This document shows positions 33,822 through 43,740 of a DNA stretch of 64,000 bases, one piece after another. Positions within the stretch are counted from its first letter, which is position 1; each line of letters begins with the position of its first letter. The stretch spans positions 930,001 to 994,000 of the forward strand of contig JABTUC010000001.1 in assembly GCA_015075545.1 (NCBI GenBank), written 5' to 3'. A program made the position numbers and the translations under genes. The stretch is from Ideonella sp. Lineage in GTDB: Bacteria; Pseudomonadota; Gammaproteobacteria; Burkholderiales; Burkholderiaceae_C. The notes beneath the pieces were generated by a model. The model was given only the letters and a program-made list of their open reading frames with translations. It did no database searches and was not told the origin of the DNA.

Positions 33822-34861
33822 TCAGTTCTCGCCGGGCACGAGCAGCACCTTGCCGGCGAGCTGCAGCGCCGCCGGCAGGTCGCGCAGCGCATCGGCCAGC
33901 CGCACGCATGCAGCGGCGCGAGTCCGCCAGAGCCCTGTCGCGAAGCGACGTTGCGCCTCGCTCTCGGCGGCGGCACGCACGGGCGCAGGCGCATCGTTCA
34001 GCCAGCGGCTGAGCCAGAAGCCCTCGATGCTCTTGCCGGAGAAGACGAACTGCCCCATGTGTGCCAGGCGCGGGCCCTTGTCGGCGAGCATGCCGTACGA
34101 GATCCAGCGGCTGTGCGCCGGCATCGCCAGAAGGATGTCGGCCGCCGTCTGATCGCCCACCGCGTCGAGCAGGATGCGCGGTTTCTCCGCGCGCACCAGC
34201 GCATCCAGCTGCGCCGCGAAGTCGGGTGCACTGCTGACCAGCACGGTCTTCGCGCCGCGTGCCAGCAACGCGGCCTCCTCGCCCGCGCGGCGCACGACGG
34301 CAATCGTCGTCATGCCGCGCTCGCTCGCGAGCTCGATCAGCATGCGCCCCAGTTGCGAGGCCGCAGCCGTCAGAACGATCGAGTGCGCACCGGCTTGCCG
34401 GGCCAGCGCGATCATCGCCAGCGCCGTCAGCGGATTCACGAGAAGCGCCGCGGCATCGTCGTCGCGCACGCCGTCGCACAGCACAACGCAGGCCGAGGCT
34501 TCGGTCAGCGCCAGCTCGGCCCAGGCACCCGATGCGCTGGCCAGGAAGCTCACCCGCTTGCCGACCAGGGCGGCACCCTGCGCATCACCGGCGGCAACGA
34601 CGGTGCCGGTGCCTTCGAACCCGCCGGCGTGCCGCGACGCCGCGGCTGACCGTATTCGCCCTTGATGTAGTGCAGATCGGACGGGTTGACCGGCGAGCAC
34701 GCGACCCTGATCAGCACCTGCCCGGGGCCGGCGCGCGGCACCGCAATGCGCTCGAAGGCGAGCAACTCGGCGAGGTCGGGGATCGCCAAACCGCCCACCC
34801 TGCCCGAGAAGCCATCGTGACGCAGCACCAGGGCCTGCATGCTGCTGCCTGACTGGGTCAT
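33822..34861 (-). pseudogene. Frameshifted medium-chain zinc-independent alcohol dehydrogenase/quinone reductase
   Basis: An MDR-superfamily gene of about 347 codons, split by a single missing base near 34621. The first part (from ATG 34861) encodes the GroES-like start, ending VNPSDLHYIKGEYGQPRRRG; in the next frame FEGTGTVVAAG resumes exactly where expected and runs to the stop at 33822 through a Rossmann-like nucleotide domain. Restoring one T after GCGGG rejoins the protein. It lacks the MDR zinc ligands, like quinone or trans-enoyl reductases. This is either a recent pseudogene or a sequencing error. Confidence 0.75.
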
Positions 34862-34928
34862 GGACGCCTCCGTTTCCATGCGATGCGCCGCATACAACTC
34901 CAACTGCGACGAAGTTTTCGAATGCTAC

Positions 34929-34957
34929 TTGATAACTGAATTTTCATCCATTAAGCT
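34929..34957 (+). promoter_or_regulatory. Probable promoter for the binding protein-ligase pair
   Basis: -35 TTGATA (34929-34934), 17-bp spacer and -10 TAAGCT (34952-34957), in a locally AT-rich patch between divergent genes. The binding-protein ATG is 124 bp downstream. Confidence 0.45.
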
Positions 34958-35081
34958 CGCCGCCTGGAATGAGCAGGCAACGGCCGTCGCCGCACGACCT
35001 CGATCGACAGCAGAGCCACCGGCGGCGGCAGGGTGCAGCCACGCCATCACAGCGACCCCACGCACCGAAGGAGAAACACGG

Positions 35082-36263
35082 ATGAAGCTGCGGAGATTCC
35101 TGACGGCGGCACTGTGTGCCCTGCTCAGCGGCCCCTTCCTGCCTGCAGCGCAGGCGCAGACGCAAGGCGTCACCGATAACGAGATCGTCATCGGCACCCA
35201 CCTCGACCTCAGCGGCCCGATCAATTTCTGGGGCCTGCCGGTGAAGAACGGCATGGAGATGGCGGTCGAGGAGATCAACGCCGGCGGCGGCATCCATGGC
35301 CGCAAGCTGCGCCTGGTGATCGAAGACATGGGTTACGACCCGAAGAAGGCGGTGCTCGCAACGCAGAAACTGCTCTCGCGCGACCACATCTTCGCGATGG
35401 TCGGGTCGATGGGCACCGTGACCTCCGCGGCCACCATGCCGATGGTGCTCGAGCGGGGCCTGCCGCACCTGTTCCCGATCACGCCGGCCGAGATGTTCGC
35501 GGTGCCGTACGACCGCCTGAAGTTCGCGTACTTCGCGCCCTACTACGACGACATCCGCACCAGCCTGAAGTACCTGCTGGCGACCAAGGGCTACAAGCGG
35601 GTGGCGGTCATGTACCAGGACGACGAGTTCGGCGCCAACATCTCCAAGGCGGTGCACGATCAGCTTGCGGCCAGCGGACTCGCGCCCGTGTCGGTGACCA
35701 GCTTCAAGCGCGGCGCCACCGACTTCTCGAGCCAGGTCGCACGCATGAAGAGCGACGGCGCCGACCTCGTCGTGATGGGCACGGTGGTGCGCGAGACGGT
35801 GGGCGCGATGACGGTGGCCCACACCCTGGGCTGGAAGCCCGCCTTCCTCGTCAGCCAGGCCGGCTACGCCCCAGTGGTCGCCGCGCTGGGCAAGGATGTC
35901 GTCGAGGGCCTGTACGCCGGCGCGATGACGCCGATACCGTACGCCGACACCGCCTCGCCCAAGGTGCTCGACTGGATGCAGCGCTACAAGGCCAGGTTCA
36001 ACCAGGAGCCCAACGTCGAGGCGGTGGTGGGCTACATGGTCATCTCGACCGCGGCGATGGGCATGCGCAATGCCGGCCGCAATCTCACCGTCGACTCGCT
36101 GATCGCGGGGCTCGAGCAGATCCGCGACTACCGCAACATGTTCGGCACCCCGCCGATCTCGTTCTCGCCCGGCAACCACCTGGCGTCGCGACGCACGTTC
36201 CTGGCGCAGATCCAGAAAGGCCGCTGGGTGGCGTTGACCGACCCCATGCACTACCGCGACTGA
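35082..36263 (+). CDS. ABC transporter substrate-binding protein, branched-chain amino acid type
   Basis: A 393-residue periplasmic binding protein (Peripla_BP_6/LivK fold). A signal peptide ends in AQA near residue 26. The mature start is GVTDNEIVIGTHLDLSGP, and the hinge segments DMGYDPKKAVLATQKLL and FKRGATDFSSQVARMK are typical. ATG 35082 has a good ribosome site (GAAGGAGAAAC). The family binds amino acids, aromatic acids or other small carboxylates. An acyl-CoA ligase follows by 25 bp, which favours a carboxylic acid. No permease or ATPase genes are alongside, so it must use a transporter encoded elsewhere. Confidence 0.9.
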   Translation: MKLRRFLTAALCALLSGPFLPAAQAQTQGVTDNEIVIGTHLDLSGPINFWGLPVKNGMEMAVEEINAGGGIHGRKLRLVIEDMGYDPKKAVLATQKLLSRDHIFAMVGSMGTVTSAATMPMVLERGLPHLFPITPAEMFAVPYDRLKFAYFAPYYDDIRTSLKYLLATKGYKRVAVMYQDDEFGANISKAVHDQLAASGLAPVSVTSFKRGATDFSSQVARMKSDGADLVVMGTVVRETVGAMTVAHTLGWKPAFLVSQAGYAPVVAALGKDVVEGLYAGAMTPIPYADTASPKVLDWMQRYKARFNQEPNVEAVVGYMVISTAAMGMRNAGRNLTVDSLIAGLEQIRDYRNMFGTPPISFSPGNHLASRRTFLAQIQKGRWVALTDPMHYRD

Positions 36264-36288
36264 CTCCGCATCGAGACGAGGCACCGTC

Positions 36289-37803
36289 ATGAAGACCAAC
36301 ATCGGCCTGTTCCTGGCCAAGCGCGCGAAGCTCGATCCGCACCGGGCCGGCCTGATCTTCGAAGGGCGCGAGCTGACCTTCAAGGCGTGGAACGAGCGCG
36401 CCAACCGCGCCGCACACGGTTTCGCCAGCCTCGGCATCCGCCCAGGCGACCGCGTCGGCGTGCTGATGGCGAACTCGCCCGAGTTCCTGGAATGCTTCTT
36501 CGGCCTGGCCAAGATCGGTGCCATCGTGGTGCCGCTCAACTGGCGCTTGACGCCGCCGGAGCTGGCCTACATCGCGAACGACGCAGGCATCGTCGCACTC
36601 GCCTACGGCGCCGAATACGCGCAGACGGTGTCGGCGCTGCGCGGCAAGATCCCGGCGGCCAGCTACGTCGTCGTCGGCGACGCCCCCGGGGGCGATCGCA
36701 GCTACGCCGCGCTCACCGCGAGCATGCCCGATAGCGAACCCGATGCGGCCGGCGCAGGCACCGACCCGCTCGTCATCATGTTCACCTCCGGCACCACCGG
36801 CAAGCCCAAGGGCGCGGTGCTGACCCACGACAACCTGTTCTACGATTCGTGCACGGTGACGATGAGCACCGATTGGCGATGGGGCGACCGCGTGCTCATC
36901 GCCTTGCCGCTGTTCCACATCGGTGCGCTGATCGATGTCGTGATCGACGTCCACATCGGCTCCACGACCGTGCTGATGAAGGCCTTCGACCCGGTCGGCT
37001 TCCTGCGCGCGCTGCAGGATCACAAGATCGATTCGTTCCTCGCGGTGCCGGCGATGCTGCACTTCATGCTCCAGGTGCCGGCGATCAAGGAGTTCGATCT
37101 GTCGTCGGTGCGGTGGGCCCTGTGCGGAACGGCGCCGGTGCCCGTGCCGCTGATCCAGGCATGGTCGGGCATCGGCATCGCGATCCAGCAGGTCTACGGG
37201 CTGACCGAATGCACCGGCGGCGCGGCCGTGCTGAGCGCGCAGCGCGCGCTCGACAAGGTCGGCTCGACCGGCCTGCCGATGTTCCACACCGACATCCGCG
37301 TCGTCGACGACCTCGGGCACGACAGCGCACCCGGGGAGATCGGCGAGATCATCATCCGCGGCCCGCACGTGATGCGCGAGTACTGGAACAACCCGCAGGC
37401 CACCGCCGAGACGGTTCGCGACGGCTGGCTGCACAGCGGCGACCTCGGCCGCTTCGACGACGAAGGGTATCTCTACATCGTCGAGCGCAAGAAGGACATG
37501 ATCATCTCGGGCGGCGAGAACATCTACCCGGCCGAGATCGAGAGCGTGCTGACCGCGCTGCCGCAGTGCGCCGAGATCGCCGTGATCGGCGTCCCCGACC
37601 CCGATTGGGGCGAGGCCGTCTGCGTCGTCGCGCGACTCAAGGAGGGGCAGTCGCTCACGCTCGCCGAGGTGGTCTCGCACTGCACCGGCAAGCTCGGCAA
37701 GTACAAGATCCCAAAGCGGCTGGTCATCAGCGACGATGCTCTGGCGCGCACGCCGACCGGCAAGCTGCTCAAGCGCGCCCTGCGCGAGAAGTTGGCGTGT
37801 TGA
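36289..37803 (+). CDS. AMP-forming acyl-CoA synthetase
   Basis: Adenylate-forming CoA ligase of 504 residues that activates a carboxylic acid with ATP. The AMP-binding P-loop is TSGTTGKPKGAVLTH near residue 165, the A5 motif is VYGLTECTGG near 305, the A7 hinge region is WLHSGDLGRFDDEGYLYIVE, and the catalytic Lys is in RTPTGKLLKRALRE near the C-terminus. It is probably cotranscribed with the binding protein, suggesting uptake and activation of the same acid. Chain length or aromatic specificity cannot be read from sequence. Confidence 0.92.
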   Translation: MKTNIGLFLAKRAKLDPHRAGLIFEGRELTFKAWNERANRAAHGFASLGIRPGDRVGVLMANSPEFLECFFGLAKIGAIVVPLNWRLTPPELAYIANDAGIVALAYGAEYAQTVSALRGKIPAASYVVVGDAPGGDRSYAALTASMPDSEPDAAGAGTDPLVIMFTSGTTGKPKGAVLTHDNLFYDSCTVTMSTDWRWGDRVLIALPLFHIGALIDVVIDVHIGSTTVLMKAFDPVGFLRALQDHKIDSFLAVPAMLHFMLQVPAIKEFDLSSVRWALCGTAPVPVPLIQAWSGIGIAIQQVYGLTECTGGAAVLSAQRALDKVGSTGLPMFHTDIRVVDDLGHDSAPGEIGEIIIRGPHVMREYWNNPQATAETVRDGWLHSGDLGRFDDEGYLYIVERKKDMIISGGENIYPAEIESVLTALPQCAEIAVIGVPDPDWGEAVCVVARLKEGQSLTLAEVVSHCTGKLGKYKIPKRLVISDDALARTPTGKLLKRALREKLAC

Positions 37804-38160
37804 TCGACGGGCTTCGGTGGTGCCTCCTCTTTCGTCTCGCGAGCGTGGCCTGAGCGGAGCGCGAGTGGAACGCCACGGCGCCGCAGCGCGGGCGTGAGGA
37901 ACCCCTGGGCTGCCCCTCGACCGAAGCGCTGCGCCACGCCAGCGACGCCGTCCGGCCCGTGGCGATCAAGAGCGCGGCTTCCCCGCCGCCTCCCCCTCTC
38001 ACATGCGGGCGGAATCATCGGCATGCCAAGCCTGAGGTGCGCGCCCCGGCACATGAGTGGCCTGTGAAGTAGGCACTGTGGTCGCCGCGCGCAGCGGTTC
38101 GGTTCACTCACTCCGGCGCAATCAATGCCCAGGTCGCAGGCGTCACCGCCGGGGCGTTCG
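37804..38160. other. Intergenic region, no gene seen
   Basis: 357 bp between two convergent genes. No recognisable gene, tRNA or clear terminator; a CTCGCG...CGCGAG inverted repeat near 37836-37865 is too loose to call. Confidence 0.5.
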
Positions 38161-40293
38161 TCAAGGCTGAATGCCGTAGGTGCGCAGGATCGAGAACAGG
38201 CGCTGGCACGACGCGAGGTTCCCGAAACTGCTGCCCCTGAGGTTGCGCAGCCTGTCGATGCCCTGCTCACTTGGACGTGCGCCGGCGTTCAGCAGCACCG
38301 TGACCACGTCGTTGCCTTCGCTGTGCGCGAACGGGTTGTTCTGCTGGCTGGAGTCGGCCATGCACGCCGGAATGAACCAGTAATCGAGGGCGTTGCCCAG
38401 ATTGTCGTGGTGACGCCAATCAAGCCCACGTTTGAGCATCGCCTGCATCAGCACGGCGGCGCCGCGCGGGATGTGCTGAACCGCGAATGACGGACCGCCC
38501 GGGCCCCAATCCCCTCGATTCGGGTCTGCGCCCTTGTCGAGCAAGGTAATCGCGACCTCGACCTGCTTGCTTCTGATTGCCTTCCCCAGGGGGGTGACAC
38601 CCGACGAGGAGATCCGATTCACATCGGCTCCGGCAGCGATCAGTGCCTTCGCGATCTCCATGCCGCGACCCTGGCTGATCGCCTCTTGGAGCATGCCGTC
38701 CTCGCCCGCGTTCGGATCCGCGCCCTTGGCAAGCAGCCGCTCAACCACCGACTTCTTGCCGTTGTGGATGGCTGTCCATAGGTACTTGCCATCGCGCTCG
38801 GGTCCATCGGGGTTCAGGCCGGTGTCCAGCAGCAGATCCAGTGCGGCAAGCTGTTCACCCTCGATGGCGCCGCGTACCACGTCTGGGTCGACGCGCATCC
38901 CCTGTTCCAGCCAACGCTTCAGCGTAGCCACGTGGCCATTGCGCGCCGCCGCCATCGCGTGCCCGAGCGACACCAGGCCGCCAGCGTCGCCAGCGATCGG
39001 GAAGGCTCCATGCGCGGAGCGCACAATGTAGGACGACTTCGCCTTGGTATCCGATGGATGCGGTATCGACACACCCAACGACTCGGCGAAGAACTCTGTC
39101 CTTGAAAATTCGCGCCTAGATCTCCCGCAAGCGCCGCCCGGCTGCGCTGGGGCCAACGGAAACACAATGTTCTCGTCGATGTTCACAACGTACACGTCAC
39201 CGGGTACAGCGAACCCGGCGCCGGGAACCTTCCCAGCCACTTCAATTTGGGTCCGCACTTCATTCGGCCGCCCGTCACAAACATCGCCAGCAGCGCCGCT
39301 CGACTCTTGCTTCCGCAGCGCCAGGAATCGCAGCCGATTCCCGGTTCGCAACGGAAAGAGGGTGCCGCTGACCTGAGACATTCCGGTCAAGGTGATGCGC
39401 TCGATGCCCTTGGGGTGGCGCATCAGGAAGGACGCATTCCACAAACCGCCAAGTACGTGGACCCTCAGGTTCTCCGATCCCGACGACCACCGCTGGGCGA
39501 TTCCGTCCTGCATCAACAGCCTCGACTCCTCCTTGCCGTCGATTTCGACCACCGACACCCGCGCCGGGGGTGCCCCGCGAAACGCCGGATGCTCGTAGAT
39601 CACGGCCGGTAGCTCGGGAAACTCCGCCGGAGCCGGCGCCGCGAGCAAGTGCTCCGCCTTCAGCGCGCTGCCGCCGGTTTGCGACGGCGCGGCGGGCCTG
39701 CCGGGCTGCGGCGCTCGTGCGAGCAGGGCCACGACCTCCCGGTGCCCGCGCGCCTGCGCCAGGCCGGCGGCGCTTTGGCCGTTGTGGTTGCGCAGCGCCG
39801 CGTCGGCACCGGCAGTCAGCAGCGCGCGCACGGTGCCCGCGTGGCCCATGAAGGCGGCCAGCATCAGCGCGCTGGCACCGTCGCGAGCCTGCGCGTCGAG
39901 CGGCGCACCGGCGTCGATCAGCGCCTTCACCGCGGGCTCGTGGCCCTTTATCGCGGCAAACATCAGTGGCGTCCAGCCATCTGCGTCAGCTGCCTCGACA
40001 TCGGCGCCGCCACGGATCAGCGCGCGGATGCGCGCTGCGCTGCCACGCCTGGCGGCTTCGAACAACAGCGCCGCGTGGCTGCTGGGCGCAGAAGCCGCGC
40101 GCGCTTGGGCATACACAAGCTCCGGCGCCAACAGCATGGAACCGGCCGCGAACGAAAGGAGAAGTGGCAGCGCAAGCGTAGCGGCCATACATCGCGCGCG
40201 TGACGTGCGGGTGCCGGGCGTGGGCACGCCGTGCGCACAGCGGCGGCACCAATGGCCGGATGCTGCGGCGGCGCGGTGGATCGGTGTGGCCAT
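38161..40293 (-). CDS. Exported ankyrin-repeat protein with a central unique domain
   Basis: A 710-residue protein. A long Arg-rich leader precedes a hydrophobic signal segment (about 36-65) ending in AQA. Three to four ankyrin repeats follow (about 72-190: GWTPLMFAAIKGHEPAVKAL, GASALMLAAFMGHAGTVRAL). The middle domain (210-440) contains a Gly/Pro/Val stretch (VPGAGFAVPGDVYVVNIDE) also found in the decayed copy at 33466-33743. A second ankyrin block runs to the end (SGVTPLGKAIRSKQVEVAI). ATG 40293 has GGAG at the right spacing. It is 8 bp after the coiled-coil gene. Ankyrin repeats bind proteins; the partner is unknown. Confidence 0.8.
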   Translation of the reverse strand: MATPIHRAAAASGHWCRRCAHGVPTPGTRTSRARCMAATLALPLLLSFAAGSMLLAPELVYAQARAASAPSSHAALLFEAARRGSAARIRALIRGGADVEAADADGWTPLMFAAIKGHEPAVKALIDAGAPLDAQARDGASALMLAAFMGHAGTVRALLTAGADAALRNHNGQSAAGLAQARGHREVVALLARAPQPGRPAAPSQTGGSALKAEHLLAAPAPAEFPELPAVIYEHPAFRGAPPARVSVVEIDGKEESRLLMQDGIAQRWSSGSENLRVHVLGGLWNASFLMRHPKGIERITLTGMSQVSGTLFPLRTGNRLRFLALRKQESSGAAGDVCDGRPNEVRTQIEVAGKVPGAGFAVPGDVYVVNIDENIVFPLAPAQPGGACGRSRREFSRTEFFAESLGVSIPHPSDTKAKSSYIVRSAHGAFPIAGDAGGLVSLGHAMAAARNGHVATLKRWLEQGMRVDPDVVRGAIEGEQLAALDLLLDTGLNPDGPERDGKYLWTAIHNGKKSVVERLLAKGADPNAGEDGMLQEAISQGRGMEIAKALIAAGADVNRISSSGVTPLGKAIRSKQVEVAITLLDKGADPNRGDWGPGGPSFAVQHIPRGAAVLMQAMLKRGLDWRHHDNLGNALDYWFIPACMADSSQQNNPFAHSEGNDVVTVLLNAGARPSEQGIDRLRNLRGSSFGNLASCQRLFSILRTYGIQP

Positions 40294-40301
40294 CGTGACT
40301 C

Positions 40302-41651
40302 CTATCGACCAGGTCGGGAGGGCGCGGTGTCGTCGCGATACCGCTGTCCGCCCTGGCCCGGCGCCGGGTTGCCGCCGCTGCCCGGGCACCCCGCGCCACC
40401 GATGTAGCGCGGCGGATTGCTCGAGTCGTAGCAAGGGTGGCGAGGCGAGGCGCCTGGCCGCGACGGTATTGCCGGCGGCGTGGCGCCATAGCTCTTGTTA
40501 CTGTAGCGCTGCAGGGCACCGCTGAACGCACGCCCGAAGGCCTCCAGGGCGTCGGCACGCTCGCGCTGCGTCTGCTCCTGCCGCTGCTGAAGCTCCTGTG
40601 CCTGAAGTCGACGGGCGTGTTCAGCAGCCTCCAGCCGATCGAGTTCGATCTGCCGCTGCGCCTGCTCGTTACGCAGGCGCTCGATGTCGCGCTGCAGGGC
40701 CTCGATGCTGAGCGAGCTGCCGTAGTTCAGTTCGTGCTCGAGCCGGCTCAGCCGATCGGTGAGTGCGGCTTGTTCGCGCCGCTTGTCGATCAGCTCGCCG
40801 GCCAATGCCTGCAACTCGCGGCTGAGCGCAAGCGCCCGATCGTGCTGATCGCGATCGCGCCGGGCGAAATCGTCCTCGAGTTCCCTCAACTTCGCCTCGT
40901 ATTCGCGCTTCGGGTCGGCGGCGTCCGGAGCCCCAGGTCCGTCGCTCCGCCCGCTGTCTGACGCGGCGGGCGGCGTCGGATCCGTGCCAACTCCCGCGGC
41001 AACTGGTTCGCCGCGGTAGCAGCGCAGGTACCGCTCCGGCGTGGGAACCAGACCCGAACGCCCGACCTGTTCTATGCAACCGCGATAACGGCCTAGATGA
41101 CGCAGACACGCTGTCTTGATCTGCGCGCGATTCGTGTCGTCCACACCGTTGCGCAGGGCGAACTCGCCGCAGAAGTCCTCGTTCTTCGGCGCCCAGTAAG
41201 CGAAATGATCCTCGGCTTCCTCCAAACTCTGCCGTGCCCTGGCTGGCAGCCGGCGGGTTACCTCGTCGTGACAGGCCTTGCGCTGCTCGACCGCGAGCCG
41301 CCGATCGGTACAGGCCCGCACCAACTGCTCGTAGGTCAACTGTTCGAACACCGTGGTGCCCGGCTGCTGACGCGGCGCGGTCTGCTCACCGCCGGGCCGC
41401 GGTTTGTTCGCCTTGGACTGCGGGGGCGCCTTCTGCCACACCTCCCAGGCCTTCTTGTCCTTGTCGTCGATGTCCGGAAAGCCTGTGTTGCCACGGGTCG
41501 CTGGGGGAATCGACAGGAGGGCGGCGGTGAGCAACGCGCACAGCATCGAAAACGAATCACGCGACGCGACCGACACCCGCCTGGACTCGCCAGCAATCAA
41601 GCATCGGCCATGCGCGTGCGTGCGCAGATCGCACGGGGTATCAAGCACCAT
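40302..41651 (-). CDS. Exported coiled-coil protein of unknown function
   Basis: A 449-residue protein I do not recognise. A hydrophobic signal segment (MLCALLTAALLSIPPATRG, about 36-54) follows an Arg-rich start. A Cys-containing region (about 105-215: six or more Cys, including TACLRHLGRYRGCIEQ) may form disulfides. A long coiled coil with high Gln, Arg and Glu spans about 250-390, and a Pro/Gly tail ends the protein. ATG 41651 is chosen for its AGGAGG ribosome site; GTG 41576 is an alternative. It is in an operon with the ankyrin protein, 8 bp apart, suggesting a periplasmic pair. Confidence 0.7.
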   Translation of the reverse strand: MVLDTPCDLRTHAHGRCLIAGESRRVSVASRDSFSMLCALLTAALLSIPPATRGNTGFPDIDDKDKKAWEVWQKAPPQSKANKPRPGGEQTAPRQQPGTTVFEQLTYEQLVRACTDRRLAVEQRKACHDEVTRRLPARARQSLEEAEDHFAYWAPKNEDFCGEFALRNGVDDTNRAQIKTACLRHLGRYRGCIEQVGRSGLVPTPERYLRCYRGEPVAAGVGTDPTPPAASDSGRSDGPGAPDAADPKREYEAKLRELEDDFARRDRDQHDRALALSRELQALAGELIDKRREQAALTDRLSRLEHELNYGSSLSIEALQRDIERLRNEQAQRQIELDRLEAAEHARRLQAQELQQRQEQTQRERADALEAFGRAFSGALQRYSNKSYGATPPAIPSRPGASPRHPCYDSSNPPRYIGGAGCPGSGGNPAPGQGGQRYRDDTAPSRPGR

Positions 41652-42184
41652 GTCTAGCCCCTCCTCTGTACCCTGCACGGCGGCTTCCTCACCTCGTATG
41701 CGAGTCCGCCGTCGCATCCGACTGCGGACGGCTCTTGCGAGGACAGGGCCGACCCGCCGTCATGAATTGAACGCAGGTGGTACGCGCATGGGGTTAAGGG
41801 CGACCGTGGATGCGGAACCCAACACAAGGCGTCCACGGTATGGTGGGTTGCGGCCTCGTACCTCGTCATCCGGGTTTCCCTGAATTGGCCCTGAAACGTG
41901 GGTTGGATGCGTCGACTCGACTCGCGCGCCGTTCGAGCCAAGCGTTGTCGAGGGCGTCATTCTCTGAGACACGATGATGGCCGACGCGTTCACTTGGGCC
42001 GCTCGCTTTCCCAACCTGCGCACGATGTGCGCGCGCGCCAAGCTCGCCGAGAACAAGGTGAGGGCCGTTTATGGCCAATGGGCGAGATGACCGGGCATGG
42101 GGCGCGTTGGCGCCATGACCCTGTGGTTCTCCGTGAAAACCGAGGCGCCCTGCGCTGGGCCTGCGCATGACGCCCTCGAGCCCC
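41652..42184. other. Intergenic region upstream of the coiled-coil gene, no gene seen
   Basis: 533 bp. It holds the Shine-Dalgarno and presumably the promoter of the coiled-coil/ankyrin operon near its left end, but no convincing -35/-10 pair, RNA gene, repeat or coding frame was found. Confidence 0.5.
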
Positions 42185-43738
42185 TCAGCCGGCGCCGTGC
42201 ACCTGCCGCTCGCGGCCGGCCCAGAACGGCTCGCGCAGCACGCGGCGCACGATCTTCCCCACCGGCGTCTTGGGCAGGGCCTCCGCGAAGTGCACGGCCT
42301 TGGGTACCTTGAAGTACGCCAGGTGCTCCTTGGCAAATGCGATCAGATCGGCCTCGGTCGCGGTCTTGCCCGGGCGCAACACCACCGTCGCGTGCACCGC
42401 CTCGCCCCACTTGTCGTCGGGCACCGCGAAGACGCCGCACTCGGCGACCGCTTCGTGGGCGGCCAGTGCGTGCTCGACCTCGGCGGGGTAGACGTTGTAG
42501 CCGCCGCTGATGATCATGTCCTCCTTGCGGTCGGCCAAGTAAACATAGCCGTCGGCCTCCATGCGCCCGAGGTCGCCGGTCAGCAGCCAGCCGCCCTTCA
42601 GGCGCTGGGCGTCGAGTTCGGGGTTCTTCCAGAAGCCCGGCGTCACCCAGGGCGCGCAGATGCAGATCTCGCCCACCTCGCCGGCGGCGCAGGCGCGACC
42701 GTCGGCGCTGCGAATCATCACTTGCGCGGCTCCGAACTCGCGCCCCACCGAAGTCAGGCGGCGCGGTTCGGCGGCGAGAGCCGCGGCATGCTCGGCGGCA
42801 GTCATCAAGGTGCACAGGCCGTAGGCCTCGGTCTGGCCGAAGCCGGTGTTCAGCACCGGACCGAAGCGCTTCATCGCGCGCTCGACGAGCGTCGGCGCAG
42901 CCGGTGCGGCGGCGTAGACGATGTTGCGCAGGGTCGACAGATCGGCACCCTCGATCGCCGGGTCGTCGAGCAGCACGCGCAGGAACGTCGGCACCCCGAG
43001 CATGAAGTTGACCCGATGACGTGAAATGGCCCCGAGCACGGTCGCCGGCGAGGCGTCGCGCAGGATCACCAGCGCCGCGCCGCCGATCCACGCGCTGTCC
43101 ATCGCCCGGGCGCAGAAGTGGCTGAGCGGCAGTTGCCCCAGCACGCGATCGCCAGGGTGGTGGCCGAAGGTGGCGGCCCAGAAGTTCATCGCCGCCGAGA
43201 CCGACGCGAAGCTGTGCGTCACGCCTTTGGGCTTGCCCGTGGTGCCCGACGTGTAGAGGATCTGTGCCAGCGTTTGCGGCGGGCGATCGAAGTCGGGGAT
43301 CGCCGTCTCGCTCTGTGCACCGACGAGCAAATCGGCCCCCGCAGCGAACGCGCCCAGGCCCAGGGCCGCCTCGGGGCTCGGCGCCACGGCGCGCGCGCGC
43401 TCCAGATGCTCTGGCGTCAGCGCCAGCACGAAGCGCGCGTCGCTGTCGCCGACGATATAGCGGTGCTCCGCCTCGGTCAGCACGCCGAGCATCGGGCACC
43501 AGACACCGCCCGCACGCGCGATGGCGATCGCCGCGACGACGAACTCCAGGCAGTTGAACTGGATCAGCGCGACGCGCTCGCCCACGCGCAGCCCGCGCGC
43601 GATGAGCGCCGCAGCGACCGCGCTGGCGCGCGCATCGAGTTCGGCGAACGTCAACTGCCGCTCGCCGTCGATCGCGGCGACGAGATCGGGCCACAGCCGC
43701 GCGGCGCGCGACGGATAGTGCGAATACGGGTGCATCAT
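42185..43738 (-). CDS. AMP-forming acyl-CoA synthetase of the catabolic cluster
   Basis: Class I adenylate-forming ligase of 517 residues. Motifs are YTSGTTGKPKGVTHS near residue 170, GFGQTEAYGLC near 315, LLTGDLGRMEADGYVYLADR near 405, and the catalytic Lys in LPKTPVGKIVRRVL. ATG 43738 and ATG 43735 are adjacent starts, 2 bp after the preceding lyase-like gene. As last gene of the minus arm it probably loads the acid that the rest of the cluster breaks down. It differs clearly from the ligase at 36289, so the substrates need not match. Confidence 0.92.
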   Translation of the reverse strand: MMHPYSHYPSRAARLWPDLVAAIDGERQLTFAELDARASAVAAALIARGLRVGERVALIQFNCLEFVVAAIAIARAGGVWCPMLGVLTEAEHRYIVGDSDARFVLALTPEHLERARAVAPSPEAALGLGAFAAGADLLVGAQSETAIPDFDRPPQTLAQILYTSGTTGKPKGVTHSFASVSAAMNFWAATFGHHPGDRVLGQLPLSHFCARAMDSAWIGGAALVILRDASPATVLGAISRHRVNFMLGVPTFLRVLLDDPAIEGADLSTLRNIVYAAAPAAPTLVERAMKRFGPVLNTGFGQTEAYGLCTLMTAAEHAAALAAEPRRLTSVGREFGAAQVMIRSADGRACAAGEVGEICICAPWVTPGFWKNPELDAQRLKGGWLLTGDLGRMEADGYVYLADRKEDMIISGGYNVYPAEVEHALAAHEAVAECGVFAVPDDKWGEAVHATVVLRPGKTATEADLIAFAKEHLAYFKVPKAVHFAEALPKTPVGKIVRRVLREPFWAGRERQVHGAG

Positions 43739-43740
43739 GA

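Noticed and set aside
37836-37865. CTCGCG...CGCGAG inverted repeat after the acyl-CoA ligase
   Set aside because: Six-base arms with an 18-base loop and no T-run, too weak to call a terminator in this GC-rich DNA.
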